Assembly (NCBI GenBank): GCA_023247705.1
Contig: JAHFFY010000023.1
Coordinates: 1-32,237, forward strand
Direction: 5' to 3'
DNA from: Candidatus Omnitrophota bacterium
Lineage (GTDB): Bacteria; Omnitrophota; Gorgyraeia; Zapsychrales; JAHFFX01
DNA length: 32,237 nt
The notes under the pieces were generated by a model. It was not told the DNA's origin, searched no databases, and saw only the letters and a program-made list of their open reading frames with translations. The translations under genes and the position numbers were made by a program. Below are positions 1 through 8,904 of this stretch, in pieces; position 1 is the stretch's first letter; each line of letters starts with the position of its first letter.

Positions 1-2112
1 GGCATTGGCAACAGCTGCGCCGAAATAATAATCCGCACTCACTTCCATCGTAATACGGTCGCCCAAACGGTAAGGACCCGTCTTTTCCTTATCCGAGGAA
101 CTCTTAGGTTTAATATTCACCAAAAACTCCGGGAGCTTATATTCTTCCAGACGAAACAGCGTTGAACTTCCCAAATTGACATTCTGATCGGTTGTCCACA
201 ACTCGATACGGTATTCTCCCAAAGGAGCGTTTTCATCTAATATCAATGTATCGGCAAATGAACCGAAATTGTTTAAGGAATAAACCGCTTCCTTCACCTG
301 ATTGCCCCGAGGATCATAAATGCGTGCCTTAATTGGCATTCCCATCGGCGTCGTTAACATCGTTCCGTCATATTGCCGCAAAATCCCTTTGAACGAAACC
401 TCCTCGTTCGGACGGTAAGCCGGCCGGTCGCTGAAGGCATAAAGCCACCAGTTTCCTTTGGAGTTTTGGTAAGAATAATAATAATTTTGAATGAACGCCT
501 GTTTACTTCCCTGGGATGCACACGCAAAAAGCTCATGTTGATTCCCGTAATTTTTGCTGGCCATCGTGGCGTTGAGTGTCACGGTTAGAATCCCGGAATC
601 ATCCGTCTGGCCAGCGCCCTCTTCCCAGCGCCAGTTGCCCTGATCGTCATAATAACGATACTGAAATTTGATCTGGCTCCCTTTCACCGGCGCACCGGAT
701 TTGCTATCGAAGGTGAAAAATACCACCGAGCGTCCAGCCGTTTTAACCATCATCCCCATGTCCGTCACCATGACAAGTTCGTAGGCGATGGTTTCTCCCG
801 ATGAGACGATGAGAAGATAGGTTCCGATCGGTAAAACGCCTTTCTTGTGATCCAATTGTTCCTCCGGCTGGGTCGTTTGCCATTCGGCCAAGCCTTTATT
901 CTCTTCATACCAGATATGTTTGCCTTCATCTTTTAAAACCTTATGAAACGAAAGTTCAACCGGCAGCGACGTATATTTTCTGGAATCGACCAAATTCTTA
1001 AGCAGCATCGAATAATTCTCAACACCATATTCTGAATCCGTCGCCGATTTGCTACGATTCAATTGTAATTCATTCAGCAAATCTAACCGATAGAACGTCA
1101 CACTGGCTTCTTTAATATTGCGCCACCCGAGGCTGAATTGAATTTCCGAATCAGGGAGAAACGTATACCCCACACTCACGCGCAATTGCGCGGTCGTAAT
1201 ATCTTTGATCCGGCTGTTTGAATCATCCACCCAAGGAGAATCGCCAGGCTTAAAGCGCCTCACCAAATCACGATAAACGCCCAACGCTTTTTCCAAATCA
1301 TTCTGTCGTTCATAATATTGGCCTAACTGATAATAGGCATCATCCGTCCATTCCGAAGCAGGATACCACTCAATCAATTCTTTAAAATATTTTTCCGGCA
1401 GCTTTTGTTCTTTGTCGTTGTTATACTGATTCAAAAAGCACATCCCCAACGAATAGGTCGCTTTGGCCTTGTCGGTATCGTCCGTTGCAATTTCGAGAAT
1501 CTCCTTAAAAAGAACGTTCAACCCCTGCGATTGCACTGAACCGGGCATAGCGTTTTCATCTGAAGCCGGGACAATCCCGTTGTAATACCATCCCCAATTT
1601 TGAGCGATAAAATCCGCAAGGGTGAAATTCAATTTAATAAAACGGCCTTTCGCCAGGTCCAGATCCGAGGACCCCGCCCAATAATTCCGCGCATTGTCCA
1701 GCAATGTTTTGATCTGGTTCATATAGCCCCATCGATCTTTGTACAAATAAAATTCGGCCAAGGATTCATTGGCCTCCGCCCACCCAAGGTCGTGGTCTTT
1801 AGATTCTATGATCTCGTTTAAATTTTTTTCAGCCTCAGCGAAGCGGTCGGCTTCCTGTGTCCGCCACGCGCAATCCGCCTGTTTAAATTGATATTCGCGT
1901 TTCTGGTCCTGGGATAAGGTGGGATTGCTTAAAATCTGGATGTACTGATCCAAGGCAAGGCGGTAAGATTTTTCCTGGCGTAACTGGTCAGCGGCGGCAA
2001 CGGTGGGATCGCTGTTATTGGAATAGGCTTGGGGGAAAGGAAAGTCAGAAGAGGCCGTAAAAAGCAGACATAAAAAACCAATACACAGATATTTTTTCAA
2101 GGTATCATTCAT
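1..2112 (-). CDS. Alpha-2-macroglobulin family protein, N-terminal part (3' end outside window)
   Basis: The frame runs off the left edge, so it is missing from the ORF track; I translated 704 codons. It starts with a signal-like segment (KKYLCIGFLCLLFTASS), followed by about 230 residues of helical, TPR-like sequence. Macroglobulin domains follow. An MG2-like block with VTDMGMMVKTAG is followed by the family hallmark DRPAYRPNEEVSFKGILR (about residues 560-580), then FRLEEYKLPEFL. The visible part ends in DYYFGAAVANA, close to the family's usual YxFGxPVxxA. Bacterial homologues are periplasmic or outer-membrane protease traps of about 1,500-1,900 residues, so the thioester/bait part would lie beyond position 1. 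I see no clear lipobox, so membrane attachment is unknown. The start ATG has a G-rich stretch (GGGGGAT) about 8 bases upstream. The corA stop is 90 bases upstream. Confidence 0.9.
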   Translation of the reverse strand, partial: MNDTLKKYLCIGFLCLLFTASSDFPFPQAYSNNSDPTVAAADQLRQEKSYRLALDQYIQILSNPTLSQDQKREYQFKQADCAWRTQEADRFAEAEKNLNEIIESKDHDLGWAEANESLAEFYLYKDRWGYMNQIKTLLDNARNYWAGSSDLDLAKGRFIKLNFTLADFIAQNWGWYYNGIVPASDENAMPGSVQSQGLNVLFKEILEIATDDTDKAKATYSLGMCFLNQYNNDKEQKLPEKYFKELIEWYPASEWTDDAYYQLGQYYERQNDLEKALGVYRDLVRRFKPGDSPWVDDSNSRIKDITTAQLRVSVGYTFLPDSEIQFSLGWRNIKEASVTFYRLDLLNELQLNRSKSATDSEYGVENYSMLLKNLVDSRKYTSLPVELSFHKVLKDEGKHIWYEENKGLAEWQTTQPEEQLDHKKGVLPIGTYLLIVSSGETIAYELVMVTDMGMMVKTAGRSVVFFTFDSKSGAPVKGSQIKFQYRYYDDQGNWRWEEGAGQTDDSGILTVTLNATMASKNYGNQHELFACASQGSKQAFIQNYYYSYQNSKGNWWLYAFSDRPAYRPNEEVSFKGILRQYDGTMLTTPMGMPIKARIYDPRGNQVKEAVYSLNNFGSFADTLILDENAPLGEYRIELWTTDQNVNLGSSTLFRLEEYKLPEFLVNIKPKSSSDKEKTGPYRLGDRITMEVSADYYFGAAVANA

Positions 2113-2202
2113 TCCATATCCCCCATTTGAAAGGTCGAGTGTTTTTACTTGTCTGCTCGTTAAACGTCCGCGAAAAAGGAAAGTTACAATAATCTTACGA
2201 AT

Positions 2203-3270
2203 TTATATCCATTTCCGTGCCTTAAAAAAAGAATACATCGCAAGCGCGCACAGCAACATAATCCCCAGGATAATAAAATACCCCCAATGGGTCTCCAATT
2301 CAGGCATATATTTAAAATTCATCCCATAAATCCCCGCAATAAAAGTCAAAGGGATAAAGATCGTTGAGATAATCGTCAAGAATTTCATAACTTCATTCAT
2401 CCGGTTGCTGATCACCGACATATAGACATCCAACATCCCGGAAAGCATATCGCGAAAAGTTTCCACGGTATCGATGACCTGAATGGAATGGTCATAGGCG
2501 TCTCTTAAAAAAATATTGGTGGGTTTACGGATCAATTGGGATTCGGTCCGCAATAAGCCGCTAATGACTTCCCGCAGCGGCCAAATGGCTTTATGTAAAA
2601 ACAACATGTCTCTTTTTAAAGCGTGAATCTTGCGGAACGTCGCAATGTCGGCGTCCGCCATCAATTCGGTCTCGATCAAATCAATCTCTTCGGCCAGACT
2701 TTCCAGGGCCAGAAAATAGTTATCGACAATCGTATCAATCAGGGCATAGGCGAGGTAATCCGCCCCCATTTTTCTGATCCGGCCTTTGTCATTGCGGATC
2801 CGGTCGCGGATGGGGTTGAAAATATCTCCACCAGATGATTCCTGAAACGAAATCACATAGTTCTGCCCTACAATTAAACTGACATGCTCGGATCGAATAT
2901 CCTGCGATTGATCATCGCTGTAAAGCATCTTGACCACGATAAAAAGATAATCCTCATAATCATCCAACTTTGGTCTTTGTTCGGTATTGACAATATCTTC
3001 CAAGACCAACGGATGAATTTCAAAATGGGAATCAATCTGTTCAATAATCTGGGTGTCTTCGAGGCCATCGATGTTAATCCAGGTGACGGATGGTTTGTCT
3101 TTAAACGGATAACACTCTTCCACGGTTTTCAATTCCTTTTCCTGATATTTTTTCTCGTCATAATCGAACAGTGTTATTCGGACCTTATCCGTTTTCTGCT
3201 GGCCGACGAAAACGACCTCCCCCGGAGGCAAGCCGACCGTTGCGGAACGTTTTTTGATGGATTTCTTCAT
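2203..3270 (-). CDS. corA: CorA-family magnesium/cobalt transporter
   Basis: A 355-residue channel of the CorA MIT family that moves Mg2+ (also Co2+/Ni2+) across the inner membrane as a pentamer. The large N-terminal cytoplasmic domain (about 1-290) includes HPLVLEDIVNTEQRPKLDDY, typical of the Thermotoga-type CorA. Two C-terminal membrane segments follow. The first ends in the selectivity motif YGMNF (GMN at about 316-318), and the protein ends in a basic KARKWI tail. The ORF track uses a GTG at 3276, but AAGGGG at 3276-3281 overlaps that GTG and lies 5 bases before the ATG at 3270, so I take the ATG. Its length is normal for the family. A hairpin repeat begins 23 bases upstream of the start. 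Confidence 0.96.
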   Translation of the reverse strand: MKKSIKKRSATVGLPPGEVVFVGQQKTDKVRITLFDYDEKKYQEKELKTVEECYPFKDKPSVTWINIDGLEDTQIIEQIDSHFEIHPLVLEDIVNTEQRPKLDDYEDYLFIVVKMLYSDDQSQDIRSEHVSLIVGQNYVISFQESSGGDIFNPIRDRIRNDKGRIRKMGADYLAYALIDTIVDNYFLALESLAEEIDLIETELMADADIATFRKIHALKRDMLFLHKAIWPLREVISGLLRTESQLIRKPTNIFLRDAYDHSIQVIDTVETFRDMLSGMLDVYMSVISNRMNEVMKFLTIISTIFIPLTFIAGIYGMNFKYMPELETHWGYFIILGIMLLCALAMYSFFKARKWI

Positions 3271-3292
3271 CTGCACCCCTTGAGGGATTAAC

Positions 3293-3378
3293 TATTCTCC
3301 TTCGCAAAAGTAATAGGAACAGCAGTGTTTGCTGCTAAGCAACACTGGAAAGTTCTATTGCTTTTGCGAAGCAGAATA
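3293..3378. repeat. Hairpin repeat element, copy 1 (MITE/REP-like)
   Basis: An 86 bp near-perfect palindrome between the lapA-like gene and corA. The outer arms are about 26 bases: ATTCTCCTTCGCAAAAG at the left and its near-complement ending in CTTTTGCGAAGCAGAAT at the right, with two mismatches and a one-base bulge. An inner CAGTGTT/AACACTG stem adds a second helix. A longer related copy, in inverted orientation, lies at 7833-7952. No reading frame is present. In a transcript it would form a strong stem just before the corA start. Confidence 0.85.
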
Positions 3379-3389
3379 ATTCCGAAAAT

Positions 3390-3584
3390 TTAGAACAGCC
3401 TCTTTGACTTGGCTAATGCATATCCTGCAATTCCTCCCAGGATGAACGAAAACAACAGGAGAATAATGCGTGACATGCTGACTTTCCAAAAAAATAATTG
3501 AATACTGACGACCTGGGTGTTTTGAAAGAGAACAATCAAAAATAAGATAATGAGAAGATAGAGGACAAAGTCTTTTGATCTCAT
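3390..3584 (-). CDS. LapA-like (DUF1049) two-helix inner-membrane protein
   Basis: A 64-residue protein with two hydrophobic segments (about 6-28 and 38-58). FQNTQVVSIQLFFW lies between them, then the glycine-rich LGGIAGYALAKSK. This order (hydrophobic helix, 'N..V.v.f.fw' strand, second helix, basic tail) is that of the LapA/DUF1049 domain. In E. coli LapA works with LapB in controlling lipopolysaccharide synthesis; a role in envelope lipid control here is an inference. No lapB-like TPR gene is adjacent. The family is normally 60-110 residues, so the gene looks complete. Confidence 0.8.
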   Translation of the reverse strand: MRSKDFVLYLLIILFLIVLFQNTQVVSIQLFFWKVSMSRIILLLFSFILGGIAGYALAKSKRLF

Positions 3585-3641
3585 GTTCAGGGGAAACGAA
3601 ATATTGGTTTAGGATTCAACTCGAAGGTAATATAGCATAAA

Positions 3642-4918
3642 TTAAAATTTTGTTTTATATTTTAACAAAATTTTATCGTCCTTCTGGGGAGAATCGGCGG
3701 GGGTTGTCGTTGCGGGGGTGTTTTGCAAATTTTTTTCGACATCAATCGAGACGCTATCAGAAAGATTAACTGCTCCTTCTAATTTATGATTTGTCGCTTG
3801 GACTTCCGGCGTTTGGGTTTGTTCTATTTTATAGCCGATTTTCGCTTTATCCGTGAGGCTTTTTCTCACACCGAACCCTTTGGTTGTCTTGTCAAATTGC
3901 AGACTGAAATCTTTTATGCTAAATTGATCGGCAAACTTCTGGCCATCTCCTCCAAAAACAAAAAAATCGATCATATCCTTAACGGCATCGGTGGATATCT
4001 GTTTCTGGTTAAACGACTCCTGTGTTGAGGTCCAGCTCTTTCCGGTCGCAAGCATCAAAAATAAATTCGGTTCCGGTAAGGGCGGATCGGAGGATAAACG
4101 CACTTCGGGATTCTCTTTCGTTCCCTGGACAATGATATTAATTTGAATTTTATCAACAACACAATGACCAGCAAGATTGAGCGCAGTATCGCCGGGAGTA
4201 CCTCGAATGAATACACTACTCGGCAAAACTTTGATTTTGGTATTCCGCACCAGCAACATTCCATCATGCAAGGAAATACTTCCATAAAGTTTATGATTTT
4301 TCGAGATCCCTTTAAGTTTTAAATTCAATTTTCCCGGGGACGATAACAATTCCCAATCTTGTCTGGTTAATTTTTCGATTAAAAATGATCCGAGACATTC
4401 CGGGCTATAAACCGGGCCGCTGAGATTCAGATCCACATCGGACAATACTCCAGAAATTTCTTTGATCTTGCTTTTAATAAGCGTGATCGATAAAAATTCC
4501 TTTACATTGACATTCTTCGAGAAGACATTAAAATGAATCATCCCCTCTTTGATCGTTCCATTCAAAACGATCGGTTCCGAATAGGGCAAAATCAACCGGC
4601 CGTTCTCAACGTCCATATCCAATTCTTTAAAATCAAACGAAAAACGATGGAGCGTTAAGCCTTGGATTTTGATAACACTCCCGTTGGGGAATCCGGGCAA
4701 ATCCGTTATTTCAATATTCCGGTAAGAAACTTCATTATGTAACGTGCCTTTAGTATCACCAATCTGATAATGTGCTGACTTAAAATAACGGCGTAAGACC
4801 TCGCGGGTGACCCATCTGGCGCCTCCGGAAGTATAAAAAAGAAAATAACTAGCTCCATCAATCAGGAGGACTGCCGAGACAACTAAAATAATCCAAGAAT
4901 ATTTTTCGTTTTGATCAC
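3642..4918 (-). CDS. TamB-like (DUF490) protein with N-terminal membrane anchor; start codon disrupted
   Basis: The ORF track begins at a TTG (4700), but the frame stays open to about 5057 and encodes a convincing membrane anchor upstream (WIILVVSAVLLIDGASYFLF) followed by GARWVTREVLRRYF. The end resembles the TamB C-terminal domain: GTKENPEVRLSSDPPLPEPN, then LFLMLATGKSW, then a beta-rich DFSLQFDKTTKGFGVRKSL segment. TamB proteins bridge inner and outer membranes and assist outer-membrane assembly or lipid transport. At about 410 residues this one is much shorter than E. coli TamB (about 1,260). No ATG, GTG or TTG exists in frame before 4700. The best fit is a GTG at 4918 one frame off, joined by a one-base indel in the A5 run at 4902-4906; the 5' boundary given is that inference. 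It lies 53 bases after the SPOR gene. Confidence 0.75.
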
Positions 4919-4971
4919 TGTGGATTAACTCGTTTGTACTTTCATGACAGGGACCACAGCCAGCATCAGTT

Positions 4972-5559
4972 TTAATTCGAGAAAGATTTAATCGTATCCC
5001 GCAGATGGGAGATATCGGTTGTGATAATAAAACTATCTTTATGTAAATTTTTGAAAGTTAATAAATATTGATCTGCTTCTTCTTTGGTATCAAACCGTCC
5101 AACGCAAACCCTAAACCAAATCCCTTTATCCTTGAGATCTTTGCTGAAGAAATACGCCGGATGGCCGGCTTTACGAAGTCCATCGACCGCTTTCTGCGCC
5201 GATGGTTTGTCCTGGACCGAATAAACTTGGATGGTAAACGGTTTCTTCGATTCAGCTAGTTTCTCCGATGGGATCAAGTGCGAAAGTTGAGCGTTCTCAG
5301 CGGAATTCGCCGCACCGTTCATCAGGTTGCCTGGATCTTGTGTCCCTCCCGTCTCACCGGTGAGCGAAGCGGTTGTGGTATCCGAATTCTGTCGATCCGT
5401 CGTTTCGTTGGTCGTTGATTCAGACTGGCTCAGGGATTCATTGGAGGGATTATTCTGTGTTTTGACCGTCATAAAAATAATCAGAACGACACCAACGAGG
5501 AGTAAAATCGGCCAGCCGTTGCTGAGATTGAATCGATTGCTTCCGGGATCTTGGGGCAT
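4972..5559 (-). CDS. SPOR-domain protein with single membrane anchor
   Basis: 195 residues. The short N-terminus is cytoplasmic, residues 16-34 form one membrane helix (WPILLLVGVVLIIFMTV), and 35-100 are a Ser/Thr/Asn/Gln-rich linker. A SPOR domain occupies about 106-180 (FTIQVYSVQDKPSAQKAVDGL ... GIWFRVCVGRF ... EEADQYLLTF). SPOR domains bind peptidoglycan stripped of stem peptides, usually at the division site; the layout is that of FtsN-like or DedD-like proteins. The ATG has GAGG about 5 bases upstream. It lies in a leftward run with the MFS transporter, marC and a small gene. The exact role (division or glycan remodelling) cannot be read from the sequence. Confidence 0.9.
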   Translation of the reverse strand: MPQDPGSNRFNLSNGWPILLLVGVVLIIFMTVKTQNNPSNESLSQSESTTNETTDRQNSDTTTASLTGETGGTQDPGNLMNGAANSAENAQLSHLIPSEKLAESKKPFTIQVYSVQDKPSAQKAVDGLRKAGHPAYFFSKDLKDKGIWFRVCVGRFDTKEEADQYLLTFKNLHKDSFIITTDISHLRDTIKSFSN

Positions 5560-5671
5560 GGGACCTCACTTTGTTGTTATGAATTGACTTACAGAATATT
5601 CTTAACAGTTACCAATTATACTAAAGAAATAATTGTCTGCCTAAAAATTTTCCCTAAATAAACATCTCTGC

Positions 5672-5866
5672 TCAGGACTTCGGCTGTCTGGAGAGCATTA
5701 AGGCTTCTAGTCTTTCCAGTCGAGTTGAAATCTGCTGCAAAAAAGTAATAATAATCGCGTGAGTATACTGCGCGTCGATTCCGACCGGAGAATTCTGGAC
5801 GCTGATTTTTTCAACAATCTCTTTATATTCACTCTTAGTTTTCTTAATTGGATCTGTAAATTCCAT
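5672..5866 (-). CDS. Small hypothetical protein, 64 residues
   Basis: I do not recognise a family. The gene is supported by a very strong ribosome binding site (AAAGGAGGG about 6 bases before the ATG) and by its position 19 bases after marC in the same direction. The sequence is soluble and mostly helical: a charged N-terminal part (KKTKSEYKEIVEKI), a short middle with VGIDAQYTHAIIITFLQQI, and an amphipathic C-terminal helix (TRLERLEALML). It has no signal peptide and no cysteine. A small regulatory or adaptor protein is possible. The overlapping 60-residue frame at 5707-5889 is a shadow. Confidence 0.65.
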   Translation of the reverse strand: MEFTDPIKKTKSEYKEIVEKISVQNSPVGIDAQYTHAIIITFLQQISTRLERLEALMLSRQPKS

Positions 5867-5885
5867 GGCACGCCCTCCTTTAATA

Positions 5886-6467
5886 TCAAAATAACTGGAT
5901 CACCTGGCTAATCCCTTTTCGAATCATCATAACCGCGATCGCCGCCAAAAGCAACGCCATGACTTTGGACAAAGCCCTAGCGCCTCCTTCCCCGATCAGC
6001 TTGATTAACGAATCAGAAAATAAAAAGATCACCCCAACTAATAGAATATTGATCAAAATCGAAGCAATCGTGGCGGACATCCCGTATTGAGTAAGCATGA
6101 TAATAGACGTGGTCAAGACCGCGGGACCTACCAGAAGAGGCGTGCCGAGAGGAACTGCGCCCAAATCTGTAGAGGAAATATAGTTGTCTTTTCCAGAGGA
6201 CAACAAATCCATGACAGCGATACAAAACAAAACCAATCCCCCGGCGATCATAAAGTCTCCCATCGTGACCCCCAAAATTTTAAATATCACCCGGCCTAAG
6301 AAGATAAAACCGATCGACAAGCAGGTCGCCGTTAACATCGTTTCGCCAATGACCCGCCGCTTGGTTGATTTATCTAAAGATTGCGTCAAGGCAATAAAAA
6401 TCGGCAAGAGCCCGACCGGATCGACCGCCACGAAAATCGGGATGAAAGCCAAGAAAAAATTTTCCAT
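5886..6467 (-). CDS. marC: MarC family integral membrane protein
   Basis: 193 residues with six hydrophobic segments, matching the MarC (UPF0056) family throughout: FIPIFVAVDPVGLLPIFIAL near the N-terminus, then GDFMIAGGLVLFCIAVMDLL, PLGTPLLVGPAVLTTSIIML and GARALSKVMALLLAAIAVMMI. MarC proteins sit in the inner membrane. Their substrate is not established; the old link to multiple antibiotic resistance is not well supported, and some relatives are reported as amino-acid exporters. The ATG has AGAGGGAG upstream. The gap to the MFS gene is only 22 bases, so they are probably co-transcribed. Confidence 0.93.
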   Translation of the reverse strand: MENFFLAFIPIFVAVDPVGLLPIFIALTQSLDKSTKRRVIGETMLTATCLSIGFIFLGRVIFKILGVTMGDFMIAGGLVLFCIAVMDLLSSGKDNYISSTDLGAVPLGTPLLVGPAVLTTSIIMLTQYGMSATIASILINILLVGVIFLFSDSLIKLIGEGGARALSKVMALLLAAIAVMMIRKGISQVIQLF

Positions 6468-6489
6468 AATTCTCCCTCTCTTTCAAAAT

Positions 6490-7818
6490 TTACTGTAAAT
6501 TCTCGTATTGAATTGTTTTTCTCTCAACGCCTAAAATCGGTTTTACCCCCAGCATGCTGCAAAACAATTCATTACTTTTCACCGTTGGTACGGCTCTCAC
6601 TTCCTTCAATGGCAAAGGCAGCAGCGTTGCCATAATCAACCGTAAACAAGAAGACAATAAAAAAAGGCTCAAAATTTTGTAACCGAACAACTCCGGCAAT
6701 CTCGAGACAATGAATCCGCCGATTAACGCGCCAAAGGCAAGCGCGAGTCCGTTTAATAGATTGAAATAAGCGATGCATCGCGTCCTTTTTGGAGGGGAAA
6801 CGGCGTCATAAATAAAGTTAGATGCGCAAAGATTGAATCCGGCCCAAGCAAAACCAGAAACGATTTGAGTGAAAAAAAGAAAAAAAGGATTCCGATTAAT
6901 GATCCAGAACACCGGCAGAATGGATATAATCGGGGCCGTGAATTTCATCACCTTAAGATTTCCGACTCGGTCGGCGAGTCTTCCCCATCGGCTGCTCAAT
7001 AAATAAACAGTCAAGGTCGCGGTCACGGTAATCAAAGAATACAATAAATAACTAAAATGCAAATCCCTCAACATAAAAACAGAAAAATGCGGCGCGGCTA
7101 GATTAACGGAAAAACTTAAAAACGAAACGAACAATACAAACCTGGCAAAATTGCTTTCCTTGATCCTGGCTAAAAACTGATATAACGTAAACTGTTCTTC
7201 TTTTTTCTGGATCAATGCCGGCTCATACATGCGCCGCAGAAAATTCCACGATATCAAACGGAAGATACAAGCACTCAAGAAGATCAGCGCGAAGCCATGA
7301 AAAACGTTGACCGATTTCATATGCTGTAGAATGACTCCGGCCAGGAATGAACTCCCAACGATGATGCAGCCCAAAATCCTGTTTCTCCACCCGAAATATT
7401 CCCCTCGTTTATGTTCCGGGACTAAATCCGACATTAAACTCCCCCAAGCCGGAACCGGAAAAGCACCCAGAGTGGCGAATAAAGTGACAAAACAAATCAA
7501 CAAAACCGGAGAACCTTTTTGAAACCAAGCAAGCATCGCGATCGGAAGCAACGTCACCGCTTGCAAAAATACAAAGATGTTCATCACAGGTTTTCTTGAT
7601 CCGGCTTTGATCGTGGCCTCAGCGCTTTTTAATTGAACAATCGCCGAAAAAAAATTCGGGACAGCGCTTAAAATACCCACCTGACTTGCGGTCCCTCCCA
7701 ACACCAGCAAGAAAGGAATAAAATAATCCTGCGTAAACCCCATCATGGCGCTGGCAAAAATCCCATCCTTAAACGAAACGTTTAAACTCTGCTCGATTTT
7801 TTGATTTTCTGAATTCAT
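6490..7818 (-). CDS. MFS transporter
   Basis: 442 residues with about 11-12 hydrophobic segments, the layout of a major facilitator superfamily secondary transporter. The N-terminal half contains GGTASQVGILSAVPNF and, after the third helix, PEHKRGEYFGWRNRI. The inter-helix loop SSRWGRLADRVGNLKVM corresponds to the conserved motif-A type G-x-x-x-D-R sequence. The C-terminal half has FAWAGFNLCASNFIYDAV and LNGLALAFGALIGGFI. The substrate cannot be told from sequence. The C-terminus (after about 410) is a short soluble tail. The start ATG has only a weak AAAGA upstream, and the hairpin repeat copy 2 ends 15 bases upstream. marC follows closely. Confidence 0.9.
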   Translation of the reverse strand: MNSENQKIEQSLNVSFKDGIFASAMMGFTQDYFIPFLLVLGGTASQVGILSAVPNFFSAIVQLKSAEATIKAGSRKPVMNIFVFLQAVTLLPIAMLAWFQKGSPVLLICFVTLFATLGAFPVPAWGSLMSDLVPEHKRGEYFGWRNRILGCIIVGSSFLAGVILQHMKSVNVFHGFALIFLSACIFRLISWNFLRRMYEPALIQKKEEQFTLYQFLARIKESNFARFVLFVSFLSFSVNLAAPHFSVFMLRDLHFSYLLYSLITVTATLTVYLLSSRWGRLADRVGNLKVMKFTAPIISILPVFWIINRNPFFLFFTQIVSGFAWAGFNLCASNFIYDAVSPPKRTRCIAYFNLLNGLALAFGALIGGFIVSRLPELFGYKILSLFLLSSCLRLIMATLLPLPLKEVRAVPTVKSNELFCSMLGVKPILGVERKTIQYENLQ

Positions 7819-7832
7819 GTTCTTTAAAACCT

Positions 7833-7952
7833 ACTCTGCTTCGCAAAACCAATAGAGCTTTCCAGGGTTGCTTCGCAGCAATATTCTCCAAGCAGAATAA
7901 TTACTGCGAAGCAAACACTGCTGTTTTTATTATTTTTGCGAAGGAAAATAAT
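7833..7952. repeat. Hairpin repeat element, copy 2 (with internal insertion)
   Basis: A 120 bp palindromic element between the SGNH hydrolase and the MFS gene. Read on the plus strand it matches the reverse complement of copy 1 (3293-3378) along its length (CTGCTTCGCAAAA, AATAGAGCTTTCCAG, AAACACTGCTG, TTTTTGCGAAGG). It differs by an extra ~30-base segment in the middle. That segment contains ATTCTCC and GCAGAAT, which are the two ends of copy 1 placed side by side. A second perfect stem (TTGCTTCGCAG/CTGCGAAGCAA) surrounds the insertion. Confidence 0.8.
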
Positions 7953-7979
7953 TGGGCGATATCATAACTCTCGTTACGA

Positions 7980-8702
7980 TCACTGATTTTCGGAGATCGT
8001 TAAAAGCTCAAACACTTTAGGAAAAATTTCATTTTCCCATACCGCATATTCTTTAGCAGAAGGATGTAAACCATCTCGGGCAATCAAGGTTGGATCTTGG
8101 CCCATCTGCTTAGAAACAGGATACAGATCAATCACGACCAAATTTCTTGCTTTCGCTTCTTCCTGGATCACTGCGTTGAATTTCTGGAGCTTTCCGGCAA
8201 AATCCTGACCGTTTGAAAAAGCACGACCTTGGGGCGTCATCAAAAAATCTGGAATTGTCAGAATGACCAGCCGGTTATGCTGAGGCAATTCCGACAACAT
8301 CCGGTCCATGAGAGATTGCAGGTGTTTCCTAAAAATATTAATATCCTGTCCTCTGACCAGATCATTCACGCCGATCATTAAAGTCGCGAAATTCGGTTTC
8401 GCCGATTTGAATACCGGAAGTTCTAATATCATCGCTTCCTGGATCGACCAGCCAGCTCTGGCCGGATTTTCAATAAGAGTGATATTCACTCCCTTCGAAC
8501 GCAAATGTTCAACTAACAACGCCGGCCAGGACTGCGCTTCGGTAGCTCCTGTTCCAATTGTATAAGAATCTCCAATGGGAACATAACGAATTTCTGTTTT
8601 TTTACTTTGCTTAACATCAAGCGCTTTTGTCATCTTGGGGGAGAAGAAAATGATCACCGCAACAGTTATGAATATTTTAATGAGGAATATTTTCCTATTC
8701 AT
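7980..8702 (-). CDS. SGNH/GDSL-type hydrolase, exported
   Basis: 240 residues. The first 27 look like a signal peptide (IFLIKIFITVAVIIFFSP...TKA). The SGNH blocks are in order: block I GDSYTIG (Ser46), block II ARAGWS (Gly84), block III GVND (Asn113) and block V DGLHPS (Asp210, His213). The full set of catalytic residues is therefore present. The family hydrolyses esters, including lipids, acyl groups on glycans and acetyl groups on peptidoglycan; the substrate here is unknown. The predicted site of action is the periplasm. There is no good ribosome binding site before the ATG. The 200 bases upstream (8703-8904) hold no gene I can support. Confidence 0.9.
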   Translation of the reverse strand: MNRKIFLIKIFITVAVIIFFSPKMTKALDVKQSKKTEIRYVPIGDSYTIGTGATEAQSWPALLVEHLRSKGVNITLIENPARAGWSIQEAMILELPVFKSAKPNFATLMIGVNDLVRGQDINIFRKHLQSLMDRMLSELPQHNRLVILTIPDFLMTPQGRAFSNGQDFAGKLQKFNAVIQEEAKARNLVVIDLYPVSKQMGQDPTLIARDGLHPSAKEYAVWENEIFPKVFELLTISENQ

Positions 8703-8904
8703 AACTTAAAAGGCGGGTAAATAAAACTAAGGTTTGCTTAAACATCACGCGTGGATAATTCGTCACCTCTGGGCCATCCCACCATCAGCCGAATAGAAGC
8801 GCTAGACAGATCTTATAAATGAATATCTCTCAGGATAAGCGCTGATCCTTAAGATAGGAAAACATTTCGACACAAAAAGTCCCCGAAAGATAAATCGCAA
8901 AAAA

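Noticed and set aside
2884-3291. Plus-strand 135-residue frame opposite corA
   Set aside because: Antisense to a well-supported CorA frame; no recognisable domain or start signal.
8834-8855. AGGAT...ATCCT inverted repeat around AGCGCT upstream of the SGNH gene
   Set aside because: Short stem without a following T-tract; neither a convincing terminator nor a known riboswitch.
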